Numbered from the stretch's first letter, positions 44,244 through 53,984 are shown. The stretch: 64,000 bases of DNA from Candidatus Opimibacter skivensis (GCA_016721905.1 JADKHH010000007.1:153399-217398), one strand, 5' to 3'. Program-made: numbers and translations. The notes: generated by a model not told the origin, from the sequence alone.

Positions 44244-45193
44244 TCAGTCCATTGGTATACGACTGGCATTCTGCGCCAGCCACGTGTCAAAAGATTTGAG
44301 TTCCGGATTGAGTTCTCTTGAATACCCTACATTCCTGGTGGCATTGCAGACCTCATCGAAATCGCGGTAAAACTGGAACATATTGCCCAGGTCTTCAGCA
44401 CCGGGGAAACCGAAACTCCTGTACACCTCAGGGCTCACCTCATTATACCTCACCTGCTGGCCAATGGCTTTCGTCAGTGCATCAGCCATTTCATCACCGG
44501 TAAGCTGGTCACCTGCGATGCCTACTGTTTTCCAATCATTTCCGGGCCTTTCTTAAAGATGCCATAAGCGCATTTGCCTATATCATCCGCTGAGATGCCT
44601 GCCATCTTCTTTTTGCCCATAGGGAAGGTGATGCCCAGTGCGCCGTCCGGACCGGGTTTCGGGCCCATGCCAAAATAAATCATGTTGTCCCAGTAAAAGG
44701 AAGCGAGCATGAAGGTGACAGGAACTCCCGCATCTGTAAAGTAATGATCTGACTCGCCCTTGGCATCGAAATGAGGCACTTTGTAACTGCCCATAAGGGT
44801 TGGCATACGGTTATCCTCGAGAGGTATCCACTTGCGTGTATCCTCGAGGGTAGACCATATAGCATGCTTGACACCTGCCTCTTTCGCGGCTTCTGCCATA
44901 TCCTTTGCATGCTGGCCTTCCTTTTCGGGAGAAAAATGGGACCAGAAAAAGGTCACGAAAAAAGCACCGTATGCGCCCTGAAGGGCTTTCACCATACTTG
45001 CTTTGTCGTCCACATCCGCGGATACCAATTCGGCACCAAGGGTGGCAAGCTCCCTGGCCTTATCAGAAGTCGTATCCCGTGTGATGACCCGCACTGCAAA
45101 TTCACTGTTGGGATCATGAAGGATGGCGCGGGCCAGCCCACCGCCTTGTGCGCCAGTAGCGCCAAATACTGCGATAATTTTTTTCTGTGACAT
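44244..45193 (-). CDS. NmrA-like NAD(P)-binding protein (one frameshift)
   Basis: The first frame starts MSQKKIIAVFGATGAQGGGLARAIL, with the NAD(P) motif GATGAQGG, and continues through ELVSADVDDKASMVKALQGAYGAFFVTFFWSHFSPEKEGQ. It stops after MIGKQ at a run of four A (44528-44531). With five A it reads GKTVGIAGDQLTGDEMADALTKAIGQQVRYNEVSPE and joins the second frame. The full length, about 316 aa, matches HSCARG/NmrA-type redox-sensing reductase-like proteins of the atypical SDR class. Confidence 0.82.
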
Positions 45194-45262
45194 TGGTAGA
45201 TTGTAATTAGATGGAAAATACTAGGTGATTACGTCAACAAACCTCAGGAAACTGAAAGTTGT

Positions 45263-45270
45263 CAAAGATA
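45263..45270 (-). promoter_or_regulatory. Candidate -7 box for the NmrA-like gene
   Basis: On the minus strand TATCTTTG matches TAnnTTTG exactly, 69 bases upstream of the start codon. No TTG sits at the expected -33 position. Confidence 0.4.
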
Positions 45271-45335
45271 AGTGACAAACATTTCGTCCTAAAAAGGTTT
45301 ATAGCACCCCAAAAATGAGCATGCATACCTCTAAA

Positions 45336-45362
45336 CAAAAAAGCCCCGGATTGCTCCAGGGC
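45336..45362 (-). terminator. Terminator of the rubrerythrin-like gene
   Basis: On the minus strand GCCCTGGA and TCCGGGGC form an 8-bp stem (one G-T pair) around GCAA, followed by six T. It is 30 bases after the stop codon. A clear intrinsic terminator. Confidence 0.85.
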
Positions 45363-45392
45363 CTCATTAAAAAATCCACACCACTTTTAAAA

Positions 45393-46169
45393 TCACGAGT
45401 TCAGCGTTGAAATCCTGATAAATTTCTCCGCACCTGTCATTGATATCCCGCACCGTTTAGGTGCTGTTGTCTCATAGGTATTTCCGCATGTAGGGCACAC
45501 GTAGTATACAGAAGGCAAAGTCTTCTCGGTATTATTCCCCAGCGCAGCAATTGCTTTTTCATACAATGGCTTGTGCTTTTGTTCAGTTTTGTATGCATAG
45601 TTGAGGCTGATCAGCGAAAACTGATTTCCAACTGCATCCGCATTGGTAAGAAACTGGGGGTACATGGTGGTAATCTCATAGGTCTCACCCGCTAAAGCAT
45701 CTTTCAGGTTTTCCAGTGTCGACAGGACAGTAAACGTAGGTGTAATCTGGGGCACAACCTGACCTGCTTCTTCCAATACAGCCCTGTGATTGTTTGCATG
45801 CGTCTTTTCAGAAACGGAGGCCGCTTTAAATAACATGGCGACCTGGTGATAGCCCTCCTGCTCTGCTTTCTTGCTGTACTCAGCATATTTAGCACTTGCC
45901 GTCGTTTCACCCTTGTAGGCCTCTTGCATATTCTCCATGTTTAAAGCCACTGCACTTCCGGCTCCGCCGCTATATGCCTTTCCTTGTTTAGCGTCATTAC
46001 CCTCATCATCATCTTGCTCTCCGAGGGAAGCATTGATGGCTGCTGAATCCTGCGCGGTTGATACTGGCTTCTTCATTTCATCCTGTCCAGGTGCATTTGA
46101 ATTGCACGATGGCAAGATCAGCATTGAAACCAAAAATATGGCTGTGGTGATGATGGATATTCCTTTCAT
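45393..46169 (-). CDS. Rubrerythrin-like lipoprotein
   Basis: The 258-residue protein has a lipoprotein signal with Cys22 (ILPSC), an acidic linker and a ferritin-like four-helix domain. The diiron ligands can be seen as E in QEAYKGETTASAKY, E/H in SEKTHANNHR, E in AGETYE and E/H in TEQKHKPLYE. A C-terminal rubredoxin-like knuckle follows, CPTCG then PKRCGIS; it has only three of the four usual cysteines. Rubrerythrins reduce peroxide. A surface- or periplasm-anchored version is unusual. It follows the two-component genes on the same strand and has five CTTAAG-like boxes in its promoter. Confidence 0.82.
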   Translation of the reverse strand: MKGISIITTAIFLVSMLILPSCNSNAPGQDEMKKPVSTAQDSAAINASLGEQDDDEGNDAKQGKAYSGGAGSAVALNMENMQEAYKGETTASAKYAEYSKKAEQEGYHQVAMLFKAASVSEKTHANNHRAVLEEAGQVVPQITPTFTVLSTLENLKDALAGETYEITTMYPQFLTNADAVGNQFSLISLNYAYKTEQKHKPLYEKAIAALGNNTEKTLPSVYYVCPTCGNTYETTAPKRCGISMTGAEKFIRISTLNS

Positions 46170-46212
46170 GATTGTTTGTTTTTTAAATAAATCAGCTATA
46201 TAACTGACAGTA

Positions 46213-46220
46213 CAAAGATG
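46213..46220 (-). promoter_or_regulatory. Candidate -7 box of the rubrerythrin gene
   Basis: On the minus strand CATCTTTG matches the -7 consensus TAnnTTTG except the first base. The CTTAAG box array begins 12 bases upstream and so covers the -33 position, as for a response-regulator-activated promoter. Confidence 0.4.
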
Positions 46221-46231
46221 GGCTGGTGTAC

Positions 46232-46282
46232 CTTCAGCCTTTCTTTAGCAAACCTTAAAATCGGCTTAAGAGCGCCCTTAAG
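46232..46282 (-). promoter_or_regulatory. Array of 11-bp-spaced CTTAAG boxes (response regulator sites)
   Basis: Hexamers CTTCAG, CTTTAG, CTTAAA, CTTAAG and CTTAAG start at 46232, 46243, 46254, 46265 and 46277, a spacing of 11, 11, 11 and 12. Direct hexamer repeats with 5-base gaps are the binding mode of OmpR/PhoB-family regulators (compare the PmrA box). They lie upstream of the rubrerythrin gene and overlap the last codons of the kinase gene. Confidence 0.6.
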
Positions 46283-47662
46283 AAAATAAGCGGGGAAATG
46301 ACATCGTGAAAACAGTTCCTTCGCCGGGCTTGCTGTGTGCCACCAGGGCAATGGATTGCAGGTCAGCAAGTTTCTTAACAATGGAGAGTCCAAGCCCGCT
46401 TCCCTTAATACTGGAACTTCGTGATGGGTCTACGCGGTAAAACCTACTGAAGATATTGGGAAGATGTTCCTCAGGAATGCCATGGCCATCATCCCGTATA
46501 GAAAGTGATCCTGGCCCTTCATGCCATTGGATAAAAATATGACCTTGCTCTTTGCCATACTTGATGGCATTGTGTACAAGATTGTCAAGAATGATTTCGA
46601 GAAAGAGTTTGTCACCCGTGACGATCACATCATCCGGGATACGGACCGATAACGAAATTCCTTTTACTTCAACAGCATCCTTCCATTTGGTATGAAGGCC
46701 AGATACTAATGCAGCGAGTGGAACAGGTTCATGTTTTGGCTTGGTGATACCTGATTCTATCCGGGCCAGTTCGAGGAGTTGATCGAGTAACCGGTCAAGG
46801 CGGTCAACCTGCTGGATGATACCTGATATTTTCTCCTGGTAGGCCGCTGGTTCACGCTGCTTACGAATCAGTACTTCAAGCGTTCCCCTTATCGCGGCCA
46901 GCGGTGTGCGGATCTCATGCGAAGCATCGCTGGTAAATTGCTTTTGCCGCAACATACTTTCCTCGATGCGTCCGAGCAGATCATTGATAGTCTGGGTCAG
47001 ATCATAAAATTCATCCTTGTGTACCGGCAGATTTAATCGAGTGCCGATCGAAGCATCCGTAATTCCTGAAGCGGTCCTGATCAATTGCAGCAACGGTACA
47101 ATCGCCTTCGCGGCAGCAATAGAGGATGCAAAAAAGAGGATGATCAGGACAAATGGAAAAGCAATAATAAAAACCAGGACAAGGTTATGCAGGACCGTAT
47201 AAGACTCCTGCCTGGAAATGGCAATCGTGAGATGGCCTAATATTTTACCTGCATCATTCCTGAGCGGAAACTGTCCCAGCCTTATTTTCTGCAGGCTGAG
47301 TTCGCCGTTAAAAAAGAAATCTTGGTCGATATCAGGTCCATACAGAAACTGATCATGGAGGAGATTGGTGGAATGAAAATCACCTTGCCTTTTAAATCCA
47401 CGATTTGGAGAAAGTTGGATTCACTTCAACCTTGCTGTGTTCGGCTTCATCCCACTCGGGCATTTTGTGGATAATAATGGAATCGCTGTTCCAATCCAGA
47501 TTGTTAATGACCTCTTCTTTCTCCTGGAGGATATCCTTGTCCAGGTGGGCATAAGCTGTATGATGGACTACGGTATAAATGATGACAAAAACCAGTGCTG
47601 TCATCAACGCGACCGCCAGGTGTGGTATAAAAGGCAATCCGGTTTCGGAATTTCAAATTCAT
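46278..47662 (-). CDS. HAMP sensor histidine kinase (about three frameshifts)
   Basis: The start at 47662 overlaps the response regulator stop (ATGA). Reconstructed, it reads MNLKFRNRIAFYT, then LAVALMTALVFVIIYTVV (helix 1), a short periplasmic sensor, a second helix (LVLVFIIAFPFVLIILFFA) and a HAMP-like linker. Then come the HisKA box FTSDASHEIRTPLAAIRGTLEVL, N box ILDNLVHNAIKYG and G boxes RDDGHGIP and GSGLGLSIVKKLA. Breaks lie near 47640, 47405 and 47380. This is a classic membrane kinase of the EnvZ/CusS type, partner of the adjacent OmpR-family regulator. Confidence 0.82.
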
Positions 47663-48337
47663 GGTGCCTCCTCTATTTTATACCCAACACCTCTTACCGT
47701 TGTAATCAGCGAAGGTGTGCCGGGGGTATCGAGTTTTCGGCGGAGAGCATTGATATACACATCGATCACACTGCTGTCATGTTCAAAATGAATATCCCAT
47801 ATCTTCTCGATAATACGTGTGCGTCGGCAAACCTTTCCTTTATTGCGAAGGAGATATTCTAACAGTGCAAATTCTTTTTGCGTGAGGGTCTACCGTCTTA
47901 CCTTCCTTTGAAACAATATGTCTTTCAACATCCATCCTTATATCTCCAGCTCCAAACTCCGTAGTTACTTGTTGATGGCTTCGCATCAGCACACGGATAC
48001 GTGCCAGAAGTTCTTCGAAGGAAAAAGGTTTACGGATGTAATCATTGGCTCCTGCTTCCAATCCAAATACCGCATCATCTACGGTATCCTTGGCCGTAAG
48101 GAATATAATAGGGATGATCTCGTTTTCACGGCGGATGCTTCGACATATCTCGATACCATTGAGGCCGGGCAGCATCCAGTCAAGCAAGATCACATCATAT
48201 TCTGCCAGATTATCCAGCGCAAGCTGCAATCCTTTCTTTCCATTATCCGCGACATCTACTGCAAATCCCTCCTCCGTCAAACCATCCCTAATGAAATTTG
48301 CAATAGAGGTTTCGTCCTCAACAATCAGAATGCGCAT
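47659..48337 (-). CDS. OmpR-family response regulator (one frameshift)
   Basis: The receiver domain is complete: MRILIVEDETSIANFIRDGL, phospho-Asp in VILLDWMLPG, FLTAKD and RKPFSFEEL. The frame breaks at a run of three C on the coding strand (47886-47888), where two would give VDLTQKEFALLEYLL. The rest is a full winged helix: RNKGKVCRRTRIIEKIWDIH, SSVIDVYINALRRKLD and TTVRGVGYKIEE, ending in the TGA that overlaps the kinase ATG. Length is about 225 aa. This event is an apparent one-base gain, unlike most others in the window. Confidence 0.85.
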
Positions 48338-48379
48338 AGTATCTATTTCAAATCAGTAGCTGTCCAAAGATAGCGATAG

Positions 48380-48853
48380 TTAGTCGTCATCTTCAGCACT
48401 TGTATTGAAATCCGGAAGTGCGAGTTCGATACCGGCGCCATGGCTGTATACCAGTTGCCCGCCCAGATATCCAGTATAGGCTACAGACCCTATCAATGCG
48501 GAATACAAGAGTATGCCCGCCACCTGTGTCCATGTCGCGATGGATTTAAAATAGAATACACCTACCCTGAACAAGGCTGTAATGATGGAGAGCCAGAGCG
48601 TGACTGTAGCAGCTTGCTCATGCAGTTCCATCGGCCCTTCGAGTGGTCCTTCCTCAATTCCTTCGCCGGCAAAATCGCCACTGAAATAGGCGGCTACGCT
48701 GCCCATCGCTCCGAGAAACAATAGGTAAACGGCTGCATTTCTGAAAAACTCCTTCTTTGTAGAGAGTGCGATCACTTCAGACAGAAAACCTGCCATCAGT
48801 AAGGCGATCGGGAAGTGAACGATCATAGCATGAAGATGCGTTGCTGAAATCAT
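48380..48853 (-). CDS. DUF2231-family membrane protein
   Basis: I start at 48853 (MISATHLHAMIVHFPIALLMAGFLSEVIA); the frame opens 42 bases upstream. The 157-residue protein has four helices and the LHAMIVHFPIAL signature with conserved His typical of DUF2231. A helix at MELHEQAATVTLWLSIITALFRVGVFY carries another conserved His. These proteins are often found beside redox genes and may bind heme. It is the first gene of a group with the response regulator (42-base gap), kinase and rubrerythrin. Confidence 0.8.
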   Translation of the reverse strand: MISATHLHAMIVHFPIALLMAGFLSEVIALSTKKEFFRNAAVYLLFLGAMGSVAAYFSGDFAGEGIEEGPLEGPMELHEQAATVTLWLSIITALFRVGVFYFKSIATWTQVAGILLYSALIGSVAYTGYLGGQLVYSHGAGIELALPDFNTSAEDDD

Positions 48854-48915
48854 AGCTTTATTTTTTTTATGCAGCAAAGATCTCCCTGATCGCATTAATA
48901 CAGGGTTCGGTTATG

Positions 48916-48932
48916 CTTAAGATTGGCTTAAG
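48916..48932 (-). promoter_or_regulatory. Two CTTAAG boxes, 11 bp apart, before the DUF2231 operon
   Basis: CTTAAG at 48916-48921 and 48927-48932, each perfectly palindromic, with the 11-base spacing also seen at 46232-46282. A -7-like GATCTTTG lies at 48875-48882 on the minus strand, so the boxes sit about 34-50 bases upstream of it. This suggests that the regulator encoded downstream controls its own operon. Confidence 0.55.
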
Positions 48933-48993
48933 AAAGTCCTCCGGGATAAATTTGAACCAGAGATGTTCATTCCTCTACGTAGAATGAGGTTGA

Positions 48994-49332
48994 TCAGGCC
49001 TGCAGAAAATCACCGTCAATGATGAGGAGCGTTACGCCTTCCGCACTGGAGGAACGATGGGAGCTTAATCCATCGGAGACGATGTAGGATTGTCCTTTGG
49101 TCAGCACTAACTTTTCTCCGGTATGCAATTCAGATACAAATTCACCTTCAAGGCAATATACAATATGACCTTTCTCGCACCAGTGGTCGGCCTGATAGTC
49201 TGTCGAATAATACACCAAGCGCAACCGCAAACCTGAAAATTGCAATGTCTGCCATGTAGCCATGACGTTAATGCCGGGATGTTCGGTCTTTGGTATCGTA
49301 CGCCAATCAATCGTTTGGAAGGGAATAGCCAT
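48994..49332 (-). CDS. DHCW-motif cupin-fold protein
   Basis: Started at 49332 (MAIPFQTIDWRTIPKTEHPG), it is 112 aa. The family core is visible: FSGLRLRLVYYSTDYQADHWCEKGHIVYCLEGEF, with Asp-His-x-Cys and His for metal binding, followed by GQSYIVSDGLSSHRSSS. Function is unknown; these are probable metal-binding single-domain cupins. The frame is intact. Confidence 0.85.
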   Translation of the reverse strand: MAIPFQTIDWRTIPKTEHPGINVMATWQTLQFSGLRLRLVYYSTDYQADHWCEKGHIVYCLEGEFVSELHTGEKLVLTKGQSYIVSDGLSSHRSSSAEGVTLLIIDGDFLQA

Positions 49333-49377
49333 AGCGTAGATCTTGGTGGAGAAATGCAAACAAAAACTGAATTTAAT

Positions 49378-49779
49378 TCATCTTACCTGATTTACGCAGC
49401 AGGATGACCGTATTGCAAAAATCTGGGCAAGGAGGAGTACTAATGCAAGTTCAAGTGCATAAGCATAGGGCACGGTGTGTTGTGTTTCATTCAATCCAAG
49501 ATGATACATCAGCGAGCTATAGCCTGTGTACCCTCCATGAGCATCGGTATCCGGCCTGAACCATACAAACCCCAGCATTGCGAACGCGGAGAGGATGATC
49601 CAGCCATTGAACTCCGGTTGCTTCTGATACGCCTTGACACCGGCGAGGATATGCATGATGATCGTGGGTATCAGCACCACGGTAAAAATCGGGAGGTACC
49701 AGCCGATACTCATCACCAGGATAGCCAGCGCTATGGCGGTGATGACTGAATAAAGAATCGTTATGGAATATTTTGACAT
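49378..49779 (-). CDS. Hypothetical membrane protein, 133 aa
   Basis: Four hydrophobic segments are seen: ITILYSVITAIALAILVMSIGWY, FTVVLIPTIIMHILAGV, WIILSAFAMLGFVWF and YALELALVLLLAQIFAI. The loop FRPDTDAHGGYTGYSSLMYHLGL is polar and conserved-looking. I do not recognise the family. The last residues (RSSCCVNQVR) look atypical, so a frameshift near the end is possible. Confidence 0.6.
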   Translation of the reverse strand: MSKYSITILYSVITAIALAILVMSIGWYLPIFTVVLIPTIIMHILAGVKAYQKQPEFNGWIILSAFAMLGFVWFRPDTDAHGGYTGYSSLMYHLGLNETQHTVPYAYALELALVLLLAQIFAIRSSCCVNQVR

Positions 49780-49889
49780 GTTATTTCTGCTTAAAGGTGC
49801 ACCTGAAATGGTGCTTAAAAACCACGGCGAAGGGTGTGTGGGATGGCTTCAAATCTGAGGAATATTGGGTCAAAAGTAGTCGATTTTGA

Positions 49890-49919
49890 CAGTGTGGCAC
49901 ACCTAGGTGTGCCACACTG
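49890..49919. repeat. 30-bp perfect palindrome
   Basis: The 30 bases centred on CCTAGG (49902-49907) are a perfect inverted repeat with no spacer, arms CAGTGTGGCACACCT. No T run follows on either strand. It lies in the 204-base spacer between two minus-strand genes. Confidence 0.8.
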
Positions 49920-49983
49920 GTCGCAACTATTTGATTGTCAGGGCCGCCAGGGCACTTTTAACTAAATTTCAAATTTGCGATTT

Positions 49984-50618
49984 TTACACTTTTTCGGTCA
50001 GGTATTGCATCATCGCTGTAGCTGAAGATAAAGCGGGGGCAGCAAGCGCATCATTAAATAGAACATTGATCGGCCCTTCGCCGAAATAGAGGCCATCCGA
50101 AACAAGAAAAGATATGCGGACTGTTCCCGCAGAGGGATGCGGTCTCTGGCCTCCGTCCACGGTCCGATGCGATGGACGATGTTCAAACTGTCTCTGAATA
50201 ATTGGGCTGTAATCTCACCAGATACTTTATCAGGGACATCCCACAAAATCATCTTTCCTGTGTAATTGATGTAGCGGGCAGTACCATCCTGATATGAAGC
50301 TAATACATCCAGGCCTTCCTCTAGTCCGACTTCAACGATCACGCCCAGCAATTCCTTTTCTTCTATGGGAAAGCGATATCTCCTCATCGCATCATATGCG
50401 AGTATCTTGATCCTTGACTCTACCTGGTCGTCAAAAACTATTTTTTCTAAATCTACCTGGTCAGGTGCTGGATCAAACAGGATGTTCCATGGATAAGCCG
50501 TCAATGCTGATGCATCTGGTTGGTATAAATGGAGATTGTCGCAAAAGAGTAATTCGTAGATGGTATTCGTCGCATCATCAGCGTAAGGCTTCGAAGGTAC
50601 AGAAGACGGTGTGGTCAT
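49984..50618 (-). CDS. Hypothetical protein, about 211 aa (one frameshift)
   Basis: I start at 50618 (MTTPSSVPSKPYADDATNTIYELLFCDNL). The frame shifts at the run of three C (GGG at 50134-50136 on the plus strand); one more base gives SAGTVRISFLVSDGLYFGEGPINVLFNDALAAPALSSATAMMQYLTEKV and a stop at 49984. The result looks like a soluble, cytoplasmic protein without signal peptide or known motif. GVIVEVGLEEGLDVLASYQDGTARYINYTGKMILWD is its most characteristic segment. I do not know the family or function. Confidence 0.6.
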
Positions 50619-50670
50619 GACAGGTTTTTTATAGCGAAATCTTAGGGACCATGTTACTTTTCGCAAGCAT

Positions 50671-51623
50671 TCAACTTCTTTGGATGATGAGCTTGCGAAC
50701 AGCAAAGGTACCTTTTGCCTGAATCGAAACAACATAAATTCCATCTGCCAATGTGTTGATGTTAACCTGAGATATGTTTTCCAATAATCGTCTCTCCATT
50801 ACTAATTTTCCATCCATGTCATAGATTGAAATACGACACGGCTTGGAAAACTCATTTTCCGGTATTTCTATGATGATCATCTCCGATGTGGGATTTGGTG
50901 AAATCCGGACATGAAGTGTTGTTGACTGATCTGATCCGTCAACTGCTGATATTCGTTGATCAATAACTTCAAGCATCAACTTAACCCATTCTGTATACTG
51001 TACTCCACTCGGATGCAAGCCATCACTTGCCACATAGGATGGAATCTGGAGCCCTAGCCTTGAGATCGGCGTGATATCGAAATAGGTAATCTGCAGGCTA
51101 TCGGCTAAATGCTTACTGAACGCATTATACTGATCGAGTTCCATGCTGATTTCGGCAGGATTCGAACTTTGCTGACCGAAAGACGTAAAGGCATAATCAG
51201 GAATGGAAACAATAAAAACATGATCCTTATCACCACCGGCATAGCGTATTGCTGAATCAACGAGTGCAGGAAACTCATCGATATACTGACTAAATGGCCG
51301 GCCCTGGTATTGGTTATTGACACCAATCAGGATGGAGACCAGATTATAATTTTCGTCTTCAAGATTTTGATTCCTGACGGCATTGATCAGATTGTCCGTC
51401 CGCCATCCGGTGGTGGCAATGACTCTCAGTACTTCTGTATCAATACCACGTAGCGCAAGCGAATCAACCAGTTGTGCAGGCCACCGCGCCATCGGTGAGA
51501 CACTCTGTCCAATAGTATATGAGTCCCCAGCGCGAGATATCTCAATGGTGATTGAATCGTTAAACCCTGCGCCCAAAACAAATATGGGAAAGAGAAGATG
51601 AATAAAAGGAAATAATTTCTCAT
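50671..51623 (-). CDS. Secreted GDSL/SGNH hydrolase with T9SS domain (one frameshift)
   Basis: The true N-terminus is in another frame from 51623: MRNYFLLFIFSFPYLFWAQG is the signal peptide, leading to LRYLALG. There the run of four G (51525-51528) lacks one base, and the main frame resumes DSYTIGQSVSPMARWPAQL. This gives the block I motif LALGDSYTIG with the catalytic Ser. Block III is IGVNNQYQG, and block V DGLHPS supplies Asp and His. The C-terminus is a sorting domain (ISPNPTSEMIIIEIP ... GIYVVSIQAKGTFAVRKLII). It is likely a secreted esterase or lipase. Confidence 0.82.
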
Positions 51624-51704
51624 GACTTGACAGGCTGTTTGAAAGGTCCCGCATTGATAATACGATGTAAGACAGCAAACCGGATTTATTATACCTGGAT
51701 TCCC

Positions 51705-52550
51705 CTACTCCTGCCCAGGCAAATCTCGTTGAACATTTCGCTTATGCCCGTAGATGAAGTAATAAAACAAGGCGACAAATCCACTTCCTCCAGCCAGGTT
51801 TCCTAGAATAACAGGGATGAGGTTCTTTATAAAACCTATCCATGAAATAATTCCTGCTCCTGCTTCAACCGGGCTGTCGAGCTGCATCAACAACCCCATG
51901 GGTATCAAATACATGTTGGCTACACTATGTTCAAAACCGGCTGCTACAAATGCGGAAACCGGAAAAATAATCACCAACACTTTATCAGTGACTGACCTTC
52001 CGGCCAGGGACATCCAGACAGCCAGGCAAACCAGAACGTTGCACAGCATGCCGCTGAAGAAAGCCTGCTGAAAAGAAAGATTGCATTTTACGGACGCTAT
52101 CCTTGTATAGGTCTCCCCTATTAATCCGCCATTCATTTCGTGGTGCCTTGATAAGTACACTAAAACAGCCAGGCCGGCAGCACCGACAAAATTGGCAATG
52201 CAGACGATGACCCAGTTGCGGAGAACTTCATAGAAAGAAATCTTCTTGTCTGCCCAGGCCATCATCAGCAGATTATTGCCTGTAAATAATTCTGCACCAG
52301 CGACCACAACCATGATGAGCCCAAGTGAGAATACAATGCCGCCTAACAACCTGCTCATGCCAAATCCAAGAGAAGGATCTGAAACAATTAAAACATAATA
52401 CAGGGCGCCAAGTCCGATAAAAACGCCGGCAAGGATGCCAAGCATAATCATGGGCATTAATGGTAACCGGGCCTTAACGACCCCTATGTTTTCTACTTTT
52501 TCTGCTATCTCCCGGGGAGAAAAAGCGTCTGAACCAAATATTGCATTCAT
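51705..52550 (-). CDS. Formate/nitrite transporter (FNT) family channel
   Basis: The 281-residue protein has six membrane helices and FNT signatures: GAELFTGNNLLMMAWADKKISFYEVLRNW in the first half and the second signature AGFEHSVANMYLIPMGL, which supplies the central conserved His. FNT channels move formate, nitrite, lactate or hydrosulfide with protons. No formate lyase or nitrite reductase is adjacent, so the ion is not fixed. The frame is intact. The porin gene lies directly upstream, separated by a terminator. Confidence 0.92.
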   Translation of the reverse strand: MNAIFGSDAFSPREIAEKVENIGVVKARLPLMPMIMLGILAGVFIGLGALYYVLIVSDPSLGFGMSRLLGGIVFSLGLIMVVVAGAELFTGNNLLMMAWADKKISFYEVLRNWVIVCIANFVGAAGLAVLVYLSRHHEMNGGLIGETYTRIASVKCNLSFQQAFFSGMLCNVLVCLAVWMSLAGRSVTDKVLVIIFPVSAFVAAGFEHSVANMYLIPMGLLMQLDSPVEAGAGIISWIGFIKNLIPVILGNLAGGSGFVALFYYFIYGHKRNVQRDLPGQE

Positions 52551-52611
52551 AAAATATGCTGTATCATCATGTTTACTACATAAAGATACAGCATACTATG
52601 AGTAGGCTTAT

Positions 52612-52670
52612 TTAAAACAAAAGCCTCCATCCCGGGATCCAAGTTAAAAATGAATCAAAGGATAGAGGCT
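52612..52670 (-). terminator. Terminator of the porin gene
   Basis: AGCCTCCATCC (52622-52632) pairs with GGATAGAGGCT (52660-52670) over 11 positions with one mismatch, and on the minus strand a TTTTGTTTT tract follows. It lies 35 bases after the reconstructed porin stop. Confidence 0.7.
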
Positions 52671-52704
52671 ATTGTTAATGTCGAGGTATGACTCTGTGTC
52701 TCTA

Positions 52705-53936
52705 CTAAAAATTGACCTGCGCCTGCATACGCAACAGGCTTCCTTCTTGTTGATTGCTCGGCAGTGCACCGTCTTCAAACCGCCGGTCAGAAATGGTGTA
52801 CATCGCTACAAACTCAAAGTTCTTATTGAGTTGCCATTCAAGCCCGATCTCAAGCTCCTTGACATCGTAACTCCGGGCATCTTTCTCGTGCTTTTTACCT
52901 CCATCATAGTATTGGTAGCGGACAAAGGTATCAACACCGCCTTGTCCAGATCCAATTTATAATTGACCATCAAATATCCGCCCTTGAGATCTTGTGTCTC
53001 GATCGAATCCGTGACAGGGTTATACTCTGGCCCTTTCCCGATATTATACTCTGCCTGAAAACCAAAAGGCTTAGGATACATGACGATGCTCGCTGCAACA
53101 CGTTCATCTGCATAAGTGGCATCCGCATTGGTCTTGACACCAGATGTAATCTGGGGTTTAGGCATGGTAAATTTTCCTGAGTAAGCCTGGATACCCGGTT
53201 CAAAAATCTGGCCCTTCCATTCGAATGGATAGGTCACACGACCTACGACATGAAGATTATCATTCAACTCAGGCTTGTTAGCCGTCTGTCCGTTGAATAC
53301 ACCAAAGCCAACAATACCATAATCACCGCTTCCCTTAAGACCATCTTTGACAAGGCTTGAAAACATGGCCCTTTTTTCTTTCGGTGCCCAATAGAACAAA
53401 GCAGCAAGATCACGCTCATTGGAAAGCGCACTGTTCAATGGATCACTCCGGTCGAGTGGAAGCCTGTTCTGGCTGGACTGCAGGATTTCAAATCCATAAG
53501 GAATTTTACTCTGTCCGAGTCGTAACCTGAATTCATTGTCATTATCAAAACCAATATCTACATAGGCATCTCGCAGTTGTGCGAAATGCAGACTTGTCGA
53601 ACTGGCTGCACTTGCGAAATCGGGCTGGATGTAAACGTAGATCTTCTTCGTGATCTGACCGTAGAGGATGACGCGCATACGTCTGATAAAGAGGCCACCA
53701 TCTTCTCCCCATGACTTATCACACTGTTCGCACTTCAGTTTTTCATTGGTTTCCAACAGTCGGTTGTAGCGTATCTGCATGTATCCGCGGATCTGCAGGT
53801 TGTCATACCAGTGCACTTTTTTGGCTACTGGTTCTTCAGGTTTTGGTTCGTTAGGGACCTGGGCGCCTGCATAAAATAGAGTGCAGGCAAAAACAAATAC
53901 GAGGAGTATTCGGGCATTATTCATGATCGATTGCAT
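52705..53936 (-). CDS. Porin, phosphate-selective OprO/OprP type (one frameshift)
   Basis: Start at 53936 or 53924 (signal MNNARILLVFVFACTLFYAGAQ). The barrel begins LQIRGYMQIRYNRL and has RRMRVILYGQITKKIYVYIQPDF and FRLRLGQSKIPYGFEILQSSQNRLPLDRSD, typical of this porin class. The frame breaks at about 52940; one extra G gives KGGVDTFVRYQYYDGG and then LEIGLEWQLNKNFEFVAMYTISDRR, ending at 52705 in MQAQVNF, a proper terminal barrel strand with Phe. The reconstructed length is about 410 aa. It probably passes anions such as phosphate. Confidence 0.85.
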
Positions 53937-53984
53937 TAGATTGTATGAAATAATTCCGGGGTGATGACCTTTGTCAGCAGCCAC

